From NCBI GenBank assembly GCA_037043455.1, contig JAWPHD010004372.1, forward strand, positions 62,001 through 126,000: DNA of 64,000 nucleotides, given 5' to 3'. The stretch's first letter is position 1. Each line of letters begins with the position of its first letter. The notes beneath the pieces were generated by a model. The model did no database searches, was not told where the DNA came from, and saw only the letters and a program-made list of their open reading frames with translations. The stretch comes from Cyrtodaria siliqua. Lineage: Eukaryota > Mollusca > Bivalvia > Adapedonta > Hiatellidae. Below, piece after piece: positions 44,443 to 54,728 of this stretch. A program made the translations under genes and the position numbers.

Positions 44443-44844
44443 GAATGTTGTCAATTTACCATGTTTAAGGCGGCAATTTGTAAGCGAAATCTAGCGTTGT
44501 TTTCATGGCGTCAGCTACGTTACACGGCTGTAACGCGTTCGCGTTCGCCCTACAAATAATGCGACAGACGTGTTCACCCTACAAATAATGCGACACATTG
44601 AACTAAATTTAACGGTTACTAACATGCATTTTATAAAGTAAGATTTCAAATAATGATAAATATTTAAGGTGGCTGAACGTATTGTATGTTATACCATGCA
44701 AAGTGCTTTAAATGTTTTACTGTACACAAACACACTGATTCGGTTCTCATTGCATCTGTAATAAACAAGTATATTGCGAGAAATAAGTTATGGCTTTATT
44801 ACACTCCCAGAAGCCATGTTCTTATGCACCAGAAGAGGCTGAAA

Positions 44845-45420
44845 CCCCACCCCCTTTGGTACGCAGTATTCAGGGCGTTTTAGGCGGTATTCAGTACGCA
44901 CGAGCCTGGTACGCAGTACTCGCACAACACACTATTTAGTATTTAGTACTCACAATGTATTTTTAAAACCAAATATTTATCATTTGAACTTAAAAAAATT
45001 TCATAAAATGTAAATAAAGGTCTGTACTGTACTATATCTACACACCTATATAGGAAATATAATATAATAGAAGAAAAAAGACAAAAAGTAACACATCTAC
45101 AGTTTCATAATTTTTAATTCGTCATTTTATTAGTACATGTAATAATGTTACAAGCCTGTTGGATCTTTTTTCTTTTCTTTTTTTAGATATTTAATCTTGT
45201 ATAAGTATGATAGCAGAAAATGATGATGTTGTGTAAAAAGACTAGAAGAAAATGCACCTAGATCTATTAAAAACAATTTCTAAAAGAACTATGATGTAAT
45301 TTGTGCTAAATAGTATTCAGTACTCGGTCTCTAAAATAAGGAGTATTCAGTACTCAGACCTCAAATTAAGGAGTATTCAGTACTCAGTGGGGAGGAGGGG
45401 GGATGGTACATCCTCTGTCA
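44845..45420 (+). repeat. Uninserted paralogue of the pogo target repeat
   Basis: Matches 35590-35886 then 40987-41010 with the pogo element absent: GGAGTATTCAGTACTCAGACC at 45341-45361. GTATTCAGTACTC occurs three times within it, so the target TA lies in an internal short repeat. The middle (45030-45300) contains about 280 bp not present in the other copy. Confidence 0.8.
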
Positions 45421-46539
45421 AAGGTGCATGTGTACCTATCCTCTGTGTTCATGCTCTACGACAACATAGTCCTGGACAACACAGTAAAATACTTGCTATT
45501 CATTACAACAGACATAACACTTTAACATCAGGTTAAATTTTAACTGTGAAATGAAAATCAATCTTGAGAAAAACGCATGCAAATTACACAAACTTTCGAT
45601 TTTTTTCAATGGAACTATTTTAGCATCCTACGACCCGGAAGTACTTTCTCACCGCTCTGACACCAATATCATTATTTTCGCTTAAATAATATAACTTTGT
45701 AATTATGTTCTTGTTTAAGTCTTTGACTTTGCAAATATGTTCCTTATTTTTGATCCACGTGACAGGAATTGAACAAAACCGTGATTTAAGACAATTTCTG
45801 CATATTCCTGAGTGTTTTGAGTCTAGGTCAGACAATCTGATAATGAGCAAAGTTATGTTATACATTCCGAACGGGAAAGTTAAATTTAGCAGAAATATAT
45901 TATCAATAAGGAGGAATTTCGGAAGCCGCGCTGTGAGAAGGGGAATATGTGGCTACATCAAACAAAGTGCACGTGCTATAATTAGATTAGTGTATATATG
46001 TACGAGCATACATAGAGATCTATTTGTAATGTATTTAATTTGAATTTAGTTAAAGTGCGGACAGGTTATACTTTGTTTTTAGCCAGCACATGCAATGCAT
46101 CCAGTTTAAACATCTTGCATTTAAAAGACAGAAACACAGACAGAACAGTTGCATACCTCCATGGAAGAGAACATACCTAGTGTATAGCTCTGAGAAATTG
46201 GGGTCATTCCAGTCAAATAGAAGCTATGCAGTCCAATACCTGGGCGGTGTAGCGACCATCTCAGCCGGATGGAGAACTGATCACAGGCCGCACAACTTAA
46301 AGTTGAAAGGATACCGTTGAAAGTAAGTGTTTCATGAATGCAGTTGCGTATTTTATCAAAATTCACTGCAGAATAAGGAAACAATTAACTGTAACACAAG
46401 TGCGTTTTACGGAAGGAAAAAAGAGTTATATATGTGGTGGTGTTTTTTATCGGCGACGGCGACGAAGGCATCACCGTTAAGTTGATACGTTTAGCTCTGT
46501 TTCTCAGTGACTGGGTGACATGCAGTACATCGTCGGAAC
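45421..46539. other. Non-coding, no recognised gene
   Basis: Several open frames of 64-112 codons occur on both strands (for example 45705-46043 plus), overlapping one another. None shows a domain, signal peptide or splice-supported structure. AACAAAGTGCACGTGC near 45961 is unique here. Confidence 0.35.
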
Positions 46540-46800
46540 GCATATACGCCATTGATTGCGTCTCGTTAACGTTGCGTTGTAAACCTTCGCCTCTCACCGC
46601 TGCAGGTTCAAATCCCACTAGGAGCTAAACGTGTAAGTGAGGAAGTGACGATTCTAACTGATGGCGGGAGGTGTATAGTACTGGTTCTACCCAGGAAAAG
46701 TGGGTGGTCTGCCTCCACCACAAAAAAATCGACCGTCATACATATAACCTTACATGTGTGGAAAATGACGTAAAACATCATACAAACAAACAAACAAACT
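46540..46800 (+). mobile_element. tRNA-derived SINE with (CAAA)n tail
   Basis: TCTCACCGCTGCAGGTTCAA (B-box-like), AACTGATGGCGGGAGGTG, GGTTCTACCCAGG, GTGGTCTGCCTCCACCAC and a CGACCGTCATACAT segment occur in order. It ends in CAAACAAACAAACAAAC at 46783-46799. Same family as the copies at 16430 and 21230; this is the only one with a visible simple-repeat tail. Confidence 0.7.
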
Positions 46801-47984
46801 TGTTGAATAAGGGGTAACATAATGCAATCGAACGTTGGTTCCGACGATGCATGCAGTAGAACAACGAAGCTTGGTTGAACTCTGCTGTATGTTATCAATT
46901 AATGGTTAAAATGTACAAATTACACCGTTTACCAACATTTTTTTCCAAGAGGAACTAGAGTCGCGAATTAGGGTTAAGTATGCATTGCTATAACCCATTT
47001 CCAGTTATGCAGTTATCATCATGAATGACAGATAACTACAAACGTTAAATTATTGTTTAATTGAATTGTATATTATTGTAAAATGTAATAATAAGGAGTA
47101 TGTGTGTGTATTGTTTACTGCACTCTTTGCAATGTATTTCTTTGTATGTGTTTCCTCACAGGCATTTTAGCCTAGTATAAGTGTAGCAATGTCTAATTGT
47201 ATTGTCTTTTGTAAACGAAAATGAACTGAATGGGAAAAAAATATTTGTATCGTGAAATTAACACCATGTGTACATTGTTTACAGACGGATTACTTTCAAA
47301 TGTTGGCAGTCTTTTGTTTCTGCACGTAGCGATATAAATAACATTGTCTTGTGTAGGACTCACACCACTATTATCTTCCTTGAATACTCGTGCCCTACAG
47401 ATGAAGGAGGTAGATAAAAAAAGTTATCTTTTCTACATTTTACAGGATACATTGATTTATCTTTACCAGGTTCTAAATCTACAGCATTTTAGGAAGAGAT
47501 CACAGAAAAATGCATGTTGATATAAGATTTATAGCTCATTCTGCCTCATTTTACACATCATGGGTCTAATCACCACGGGGTTGTATTTTTGTCTAAATCT
47601 GATAGGTGTCACGCAAACATGAAATTAAAAAAAGTTCAATCTGGTAAATATTTGTTAAATGTGTTTTAAATTGCAGATATTGGATCAATGAAGAATTTAA
47701 GCATAAATACATGTTGCAAAATCTGTTTTATCTTTATGCCACGAACAAAAACATTACAATGGGACCCTATGGAAAATTAATTGTGGTGTGAGACGTGTAT
47801 TTCGTTTCCAGATCACCGGTCTGTTGCATATTACTGGTGTACTCTTTGCCACTGGTTCTGTCATTGGAAAGACAGGGCAGGGCGTAGATCACCACTGAAC
47901 GGCGGTGACTAAAACTAAAAGTAAGTTAACAGCCTTGTATGCGATGAATGTATTTGTTTGGTTTGTTTGGTGTTTTAAACGTGA
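46801..47984. other. Non-coding, no recognised gene
   Basis: AT-rich sequence without open frames of note, tandem repeats or clear inverted termini. Confidence 0.4.
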
Positions 47985-48110
47985 TTTTTCAGCACATTTA
48001 GGCTTTGTAGGACTTTTAGTGGTGGGGGCGGTCTGCCTCCTTGTTTCTGTGTAGAACCAGTACTGTATGTGTAAACCTCCTGCAATCCGTATGAATCGAC
48101 TCTTTCGAGC
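47985..48110 (-). mobile_element. SINE fragment, minus strand
   Basis: Contains TTTAGTGGTGGGGGCGGTCT, TGTAGAACCAGTACTG and CCTCCTGCAATCCGTATGAATC. It is a diverged fragment of the family at 46540-46800 lacking the tRNA-like head. Confidence 0.55.
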
Positions 48111-48871
48111 TTGTAAATATTTCACAAACAAGTTGAGCTTTTAAATATTGTAGAAATATGTATTGTAGAATAATTGTTCATTATATATTTAATAGTTTTT
48201 CATTTTATTTATTTATTTTTATTTTATCTCTATTTTTTTGAAGAAGAAGAACACGGCGATAGTGTTGCGTTTTTAAAAAATAATTTAAATAAAACTGACT
48301 GTAGCTTTGTTTTGCTTGACTCAGCAGTATTTCTATCGTTGTTATTGAATACCATGTTTGTGTTGTTAGAGAAAAATGCATGTACAGTCCTCAATGTAGG
48401 TTGTTGGGCTCTCCTAAGCTGAAGAAATCGAGTAGTTTTTAATAGTACTTTTCGTATTGTTGATTCTGGAACAAATCAAAGAATATATATATATTATATT
48501 ATATTATATACGTTCTAATGGTGAAACATATATAAATGCATGTTAGTTATGTTGATTCTTTACTTGATCATAGCTCGATCTTATGGTTTTATATCATGTA
48601 GCTAACATGGCAGGTACATAATACAAAACCATAAGAGCTATGATTCTCATGATTTGACTTTCTATACAGCGTACTGTGGCTCTCCGACCCGCACATATCT
48701 ATGACGGGGAAATAAACGGATTAAAAAGCAACAATAAATAATCTGTTTATTAAATGGGCACATGGAAATCTTAATTGTTTTAAAAACTCACGGCGTCCAG
48801 TTACTTTATCTACATAACTTGCATTTGTTCAATCATTAATATTAAGAATAGGAATGATATAAAGCAAATTG
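48111..48871. other. Non-coding, no recognised gene
   Basis: AT-rich. An imperfect inverted pair (CATAGCTCGATCTTATGG at about 48569, CCATAAGAGCTATG at about 48628) could be a small MITE remnant. Confidence 0.35.
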
Positions 48872-49165
48872 TATTTTACATATTATTAACTGTTGATTAT
48901 ATTGCTTGTCTTTTACATATTATAAACTGTTGATTATATTGCTTGTCTTTTACATATTATAAACTGTTGATTATATTGCTTGTCTTTTACATATTATTAA
49001 CTGTTGATTATATTGCTTGTCTTTTACATATTATAAACTGTTGATTATATTGCTTGTCTTTTACATATTATTAACTGTTGATTATATTGCTTGTCTTTTA
49101 CATATTATTAACTGTTGATTATATTGCTTGTCTTTTATATATTATTAACTGTTGATTATATTGCA
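48872..49165 (+). repeat. 37-bp minisatellite, about eight units
   Basis: Unit AACTGTTGATTATATTGCTT then GTCTTTTACATATTATT, with A/T variation at one position. The step of 37 bp was checked at several junctions (48890, 48927). It lies 0.5 kb upstream of the B-box gene. Confidence 0.9.
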
Positions 49166-49651
49166 CCAGTAATCTATTTAAACCTAGGGTAGAATAAGAC
49201 GAAACAATTGACAACTCAAAATGTTATTTAATTGCATGCAAGCAGGTTTAACGTAAAAATGATACTGGATAAATACATCACATAATTTCAATGTTTGATA
49301 AAAAAAAAACTTCAAGATTGCTAGGTGTCCCTTTAATATTTGATATATTTTCTTTGCAGATTCGCATGAAATATGACTGTGCAGTCGTATGAACATGGCA
49401 AGTTATGGGGTGGAACTATATGAGGATGTCATGGATGTGTAGGTCTATATATGGTAATAACATGAAATCATAACACTTACACATATACGTATACATATGT
49501 TATTAGTGTTATGATGCAATATATAACTGATACTGTTTTTGATAACTTTAAATAAACTTGCTAGTAAATGCAAGAAAACAGTAACTAAAACTAACAATAA
49601 TACATAATGTTAACACTATTAAAATGTGAACTATATTAGATCAAGTTAATT
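49166..49651. other. Upstream region of the B-box gene
   Basis: AT-rich, with no coding signal. It may contain the promoter of the 49675 gene, but I see no convincing TATA or initiator arrangement. TATACGTATACATATG near 49485 is a short palindromic stretch. Confidence 0.35.
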
Positions 49652-49783
49652 AATATTGCACGCTGTCTCAGAACATGCAGAATAAAGAAACTAAGGATGA
49701 AGCGACATCAACTGATGAATATTGCACGCTGTCTCAGAACATGCAGAATAAAGAAACTAAGGATGAAGCGACATCAACTGATG
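49652..49783 (+). repeat. 66-bp tandem duplication at the start of the B-box gene
   Basis: Copies begin at 49652 and 49718 (AATATTGCACGCTGTCTCAG). The repeat is a multiple of three, so it duplicates 22 codons in frame (MQNKETKDEATSTD twice) and also duplicates the possible start codon. The two copies are identical. Confidence 0.9.
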
Positions 49784-50295
49784 ATGCTTCCTGTTCATTT
49801 GAATCAATCACCGATCAATCGATTCAGTTGTTGGACGACGAATTGAGGTTTGAGTGTGGTTACTGCTCCGGCGATGTGATCGCGTACTGCGACAGATGCC
49901 GGAACTATTTTTGTCGGGAATGTCTTAAACAACACCAAAAGTCGCTTTCGTCCGCCGGTACACATAAGGTGTATAACTTCCACTGCAGCGAGAGCTTGAA
50001 AGTGAAGAAAATAATCCGTGCCACGGGCTTCTGTTTGGACTGTAATGAATATTTATGTGGGAAATGTGTTATGTTGCATACAGGGTTTCGCAAGTGGCGC
50101 CATCATACCATTGTCCAGGGAACGAATATGCCATTTGTGGACATAAAACGCTCCAGTACACATACGCATATATCAGGGTGTTCCAGAATTACCAACTCAA
50201 ATTTTTCACGGAACATGAAAAGCAGAAAATCAGGAATTTTATCAAAGAGTTTGTCAAAAGCCATTCACACCTACTCTTCTCTGAATTTAATATGA
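49675..50295 (+). CDS. Two-B-box (TRIM-like, RING-less) protein, probably incomplete or frameshifted at the 3' end
   Basis: B-box proteins of the TRIM class mediate protein-protein contacts; invertebrate genomes carry many RING-less members. ATG 49675 opens a 206-residue frame. After the duplicated acidic leader, B-box 1 spans about residues 61-103, with CGYC, CDRC, CREC and LKQH. B-box 2 spans about 120-150 with CLDC, CGKC, MLH and RKWRHH. After about residue 150 the frame becomes Ser/Asn-rich and unconvincing. An overlapping frame gives a better helical tail (FQNYQLKFFTEHEKQKIRNF, to a stop at 50312), so a one-base indel or splice near 50110-50150 is likely. No coiled coil, NHL or SPRY domain is visible. 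AATAAA follows at 50308. Confidence 0.7.
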   Translation: MQNKETKDEATSTDEYCTLSQNMQNKETKDEATSTDDASCSFESITDQSIQLLDDELRFECGYCSGDVIAYCDRCRNYFCRECLKQHQKSLSSAGTHKVYNFHCSESLKVKKIIRATGFCLDCNEYLCGKCVMLHTGFRKWRHHTIVQGTNMPFVDIKRSSTHTHISGCSRITNSNFSRNMKSRKSGILSKSLSKAIHTYSSLNLI

Positions 50296-51340
50296 GTAAA
50301 AGTGATGAATAAATTCCAAAGAGCAATATGTTGGTGTTGTAGTGTTTGTTGTTCTTGTTGCTTAAATAATGGTGTTGTCCAATTCATACAGTTCACTCAA
50401 AAATCAGTAGGAATACAAGTATAAACAGTTCACACAATAATGAGTACAGTTACCAATATAAACAGTTCACACAATAATGAGTACAGTTACCAATATAAAC
50501 AGTTCGCCCAATAATGAGTACAGATAGCAATATAAACAGTTCACACAATAATGTGTACAGTTACCAATATAAACAGTTCACACAATAAAGAGTACAGTTA
50601 CATATATAAACAGTTCACACAATAATGAGCAGAGATACAAATGTAAACAGTTCATACCATAAAGAGTACAGTTACAAATATAAACAGTTCACACAATAAA
50701 GAGTACAGTTACCAATATAAACAGTTCACACAATAATAAGTACACATACAAATATAAACAGTTCACACAATAATGTGTACAGTTACCAATATAAACAGTT
50801 CACACAATAATGAGTAGAGTTACCAATATAAACAGTTCACACAATAATGAGTACAGTTACCAATATAAACAGTTCACACAATAAAGAGTACAGTTACATA
50901 TATAAACAGTTCACACAATAATGAGCAGAGATACAAATATAAACAGTTCATACCATAAAGAGTACAGTTACAAATATAAACAGTTCACACAATAATGAGT
51001 ACAGTTACCAATGTAAACAGTTCACACAATAAAGAGTACAGTTACATATATAAACAGTTCACACAATAATGAGTGCAGTTACCAATATAAACAGTTCACT
51101 CAATAATGATTACAGATACATATATAAATTGTTCACACAATAATGATTACAGATACAAATATAAACAGTTCACACAATAATGATTATAGATACAAATATA
51201 AACAGTTCACTCAATAATGATTATAGATACAAATATAAACAGTTCACTCAATAATGATTATAGATACAAATTTAGACAGTTCACTCAATAATGATTATAT
51301 ATACAAATAAAAACAGTTCATTCAATAATGATGTGATGAT

Positions 51341-51587
51341 ATTGAATACCCGGCGGCCCGGTTAGCTTAGTTGGTCGAGTACTCACCCTGTAAGCGAGGC
51401 ATCCCGGGTTTGAGTCCCATACCATCCACACATTTCCCCCTTGGTTTACTTCATTGGCGACGAGAATAATTAGGTGAACACGGGATAGCGGCACTAGGGG
51501 TCTGAGAGACCGGAAGAGCTGGGCTAGCTCTTAAATGTTAAAAGGGGGAGGAATGTGGTGATATTGGGTACCCGGTGGCCCGGTTAG
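51341..51587 (+). mobile_element. Miniature LTR-type element with a tRNA-like sequence in its LTR
   Basis: TGTGATGATATTGAATACCC (51341) recurs as TGTGGTGATATTGGGTACCC (about 51554); both continue into GG(C/T)GGCCCGGTTAG, so they are direct terminal repeats. The left repeat contains a tRNA-like segment: A box TTAGCTTAGTTGG and B box GGGTTTGAGTCCC with correct spacing. About 113 bp in, TTGGCGACGAG resembles the primer-binding site after Gypsy 5' LTRs. AAAAGGGGGAGGA just before the right repeat resembles a polypurine tract. The right repeat is cut after 33 bp where satellite resumes. A terminal-repeat retrotransposon in miniature is the best explanation; a SINE dimer is the alternative. Confidence 0.55.
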
Positions 51588-52501
51588 ATATAGATACAAA
51601 TATAAACAGTTCACTCAATAATGATTATAGATACAAATACAAACAGTCCACTCAATAATGATTATAGATAATACAAACAGTTCATTCAATAATGATTATA
51701 GATACAAATATAAACAGTTCACTCAATAATGATTATAGATACAAATATAAACAGTTCACTCAATAATGATTATAGATACAAATATAAACAATAATGATTA
51801 TAGATACAAATATAAACAATTCACTCAATAATGATTATAGATACAAATATAAACAATTCACTCAATAATGATTATAGATACAAATATAAACAGTTCATTC
51901 AATAATGATTATAGATACAAATATAAACAGTCCACTCAATAATGATTATAGATAGAAATATAAACAGTTCATGCAATAATGATTATAGATACATATATAA
52001 ACAGTTCACTCAATAATGACTATAGATACAAATATAAACAATTCACTCAATAATGATTATAGATACAAATATAAACAATTCACTCAATAATGATTATAGA
52101 TACAAATATAAACAATTCACTCAATAATGATTATAGATACAAATATAAACAATTCACTCAATAATGATTATAGATACAAATATAAACAGTTCATTCAATA
52201 ATGATTATAGATACAAATATAAACAGTTCACTCAATAATGATTATAGATACAAATATAAACAGTTCACTCAATAATGATTATAGATACAAATATAAACAA
52301 TAATGATTATAGATACAAATATAAACAATTCACTCAATAATGATTATAGATACAAATATAAACAATTCACTCAATAATGATTATAGATACAAATATAAAC
52401 AGTTCATTCAATAATGATTATAGATACAAATATAAACAGTTCACTCAATAATGACTATAGATACAAATATAAACAATTCACTCAATAATGATTATAGATA
52501 C

Positions 52502-52676
52502 CAGTGGCGTTCCTGGGGCTAATTTAGGTATACGCACCATCGAGTTTTGGATTCACAAATGTGCCTAACCCCGCTATACCATCAGTTTTTATTGCATTTT
52601 TCGCATTTTTCGCCCCTTTTTTTGTTTGCTTCTTTAATAGCCTGTGCGTGCGTACGTATGCCCAGGTACGCCCCTG
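52502..52676. mobile_element. 175-bp hAT-like MITE in the satellite
   Basis: The left end CAGTGGCGTTCCTGGGGC and the reverse complement of the right end, CAGGGGCGTACCTGGGC, form inverted termini of the CAG(T/G)GGCGTA type common in hAT elements. The flanks (ATAGATAC and GATCATAC) are only partly alike, so the expected 8-bp duplication is degraded. The interior is non-coding, with a T-rich run near 52595-52622. Confidence 0.75.
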
Positions 52677-52943
52677 GATCATACAAATATAAACAGTTCA
52701 CTCAATAATGATTATAGATACAAATATAAACAATTCACTCAATAATGATTAAAGACACAAATATAAGCATGATAATATGCATTGTATAGTCGGAGTAAAC
52801 CAAACCAGGCGACTGGAAAGAAATAATCTTTCCTTACAAAACATTAGTTACTTCCCTTGTTTGGCTCTTCAACCTTTAAATTTGACAACACGTGTGGGCA
52901 AAATTTGTTAAAAGACGATTTTAAGTGTTTATTTCTTATTAAT

Positions 52944-53094
52944 ATGGGTAGTAATAAAGTGAAATTTAAGAAAGTACCGAAGACTAATAAAGGAAAAGCA
53001 AAACGATGGAAGAAAGGCCACAGCTCCACGTCAAATCCGGAAAATAAGCGTTATAGAGATGCAGCTAGAGATAGATTTTTCAGCAAAACTGGCG
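52944..53094 (+). CDS. RRP12: RRP12 homologue, exon 1 (coding)
   Basis: RRP12 is a nucleolar HEAT-repeat protein needed for ribosomal subunit maturation and export. ATG 52944 opens 50 codons plus one base. After a Lys-rich start comes AKRWKKGHSSTSNPENKRYR then AARDRFFSKTGG, the conserved N-terminal signature of animal RRP12 (K-R-W-K-K-G-H-S-S-x-S-N-P). The donor is GTAGGG at 53095. The frame would otherwise stop at 53121-53123, supporting splicing. It ends in phase 1, which exon 2 completes. The 5' flank (52776-52943) follows directly on the 37-bp satellite. Confidence 0.9.
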
Positions 53095-53509
53095 GTAGGG
53101 ATGTCAGTGTTTTGGGCGCTTAGTGGGAAATTCCTATCTGAAACATAATTTGTATTTTACTTCAGATTAAACGGGAAAGTGTGTATTAAAAATTGAGTCA
53201 TTGATTAGGTAGTTTCCGTGAGTATCGATACACAAAACCTGATCAAGTAAAGCATATACATAATACAGTCCCAGTGCATAATGTGGGTAGTATAGAATCA
53301 TCAGAGTAAAGAATCATTTTCTGTTTAAATTCAATTTTCTCTGCTCGTGTATTTCATAGTGCTGTGCGGTATTACCGGTATATCATTGTATTGTGATACA
53401 GACTTCAAAAAAATATGTATTAAAAGTGATTTTTTTTTTTCGTACCGGTTTTCTCTACACATGTGTTTTGATTATGAAAGTAAATCGTAATCAGCGACTA
53501 AGAGCTATT

Positions 53510-54440
53510 TTTAACTTTGTATGGTTCCCGTGTTCGTAAATCCACATATAGGGAAGTGGGTACAGGGCCGTCTTTTGTATTGGGGGAATGGGGCCGAGGC
53601 CGTGAGAGGGGGGAATTTTGCGTCGATTTTAAAGGAAAGGGGATTTTTTTTGCTACAAAATTTGCATCAATTTTATATCCGTTTTTTTTTTATTATTTAA
53701 GTGGCACCAAGAAATTATGTACCATTCCAAATTACAAAAAGTATGCTGTTTTCCTGTATAGGAGTTTAACATTTTCTAATTTTTTTAAAAAAGATTTAAG
53801 GGGAATTTTTCACAGGAAAAGGGGAAAAATATATATACACTTTTAGGGGAGGGGAATGGGGCTGAATTTCGGTCCCAAAAACGGTCAAACGACGGCCCTG
53901 GGGTACCATCATAGTTACAAATAGACTCACTTCCAATAATATCTAGTCTACGCTTATCGAAATGTGACGGTGCGCATATGTAGTGCTGTGTACCATGCAC
54001 TCAGACGAGAATGACCGATTCAAGTGATTGAGAAATGTTAAAAATGGTGTTTGGGATCACTTTGGGATAATGCCCATTAAAAAGTTTAAAAAGGGCGCTA
54101 CAAAAGTCGATCTAGGCAATGTTAATATAAAATATGCAAGGTTACGGTCAAGTGCTCCGGCAGCACAACACATTTGGTAACTCACTTGCGAAGACATGAC
54201 TCGACGTTGAATACAAATTCAAAACAAAAAACATTGTCAACATCGGAACTGCCATGTTTCTGATTCAAAAGCACAACCAACTTTGCATCATGTTATGTCA
54301 TCTGCATCGAAGTACACCAGGAAATCAGCAAAGTCTATTGAAATTATCAATGCGATTGTACTAGAAAATATATTATGATACGTGTCGCGATACAGTTTCT
54401 TGTATCGCGATACATTTTTTAGATGCGATACCCACTAGTA
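53510..54440 (+). mobile_element. Composite repeat with a hAT remnant carrying a BED-finger segment, copy 1
   Basis: Parallel to 62365-63090 across both the flank (TATGGTTCCCGTGTTCGTAA) and the hAT part. The hAT part starts near 53981 (TAGTGCTGTGTACCATGCAC) and ends near 54436 (GATGCGATACCCACTAG). The middle still resembles an hAT/ZBED N-terminus (TTTGGGATCACTTTGGGATA, then GGCAGCACAACACATTTGG), but frames are broken. A CGATACA/TGTATCG inverted stretch lies at 54388-54430. Confidence 0.65.
53563..53900. mobile_element. 338-bp MITE with CAGGGCCGTC ends and GGGTA duplication
   Basis: The ends CAGGGCCGTC and GACGGCCCTG are exact inverses. GGGTA is duplicated at 53558-53562 and 53901-53905. The paralogue at 62416-62430 has the uninserted sequence GAAGTGGGTACCATC, which fixes both ends. 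The interior is G- and T-rich and not coding. Confidence 0.88.
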
Positions 54441-54728
54441 TTTCAGATTATTTTAAAATTTTCCAGGCTTGAAGATATATCATATAAGTATACATTTATG
54501 CAGCGCTGAAATGATTTGCAGTGCCCCAGATTACTTTTGACCTAATAAGGAATTTCGCTCATCAAATTAAAATTTCACTGAGTGAAAATCAAATTTTGAG
54601 AAAAAAACGTGAAATTGCTACTTTAAAGTATAAATATACTGTTCGGTGCTGATATAATCCTTGGAGACACTGTCTCTCTACAGCAGATCTCCGTATGTTT
54701 GGCTTTCCTTGAGCGGACCATACATTTT

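Larger units (their letters stand above)
50384..52775 (+). repeat. 37-bp satellite, about 50 units, two subfamilies
   Basis: Unit CAGTTCACTCAATAATGATT then ATAGATACAAATATAAA. Units up to about 51070 are mostly the variant GAGTACAGTTACCAATAT; later ones are GATTATAGATACAAATAT, so the two types are spatially separated. A shortened unit (AAACAATAATGATTATAG) occurs at about 51787 and 52293, with similar neighbours, pointing to a ~505-bp segmental duplication within the array. Two insertions interrupt it (51341-51587 and 52502-52676). No spacers, so not a CRISPR array. Confidence 0.92.

Noticed and set aside
51355..51430. A functional tRNA gene (anticodon-like TGT)
   Set aside because: A and B boxes are good, but the position before the anticodon is C rather than T, the acceptor ends do not pair, and it lies inside an LTR-like repeat.
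50384..52775. CRISPR-like regular repeats
   Set aside because: The 37-bp units are directly contiguous with no unique spacers, and the DNA is eukaryotic.
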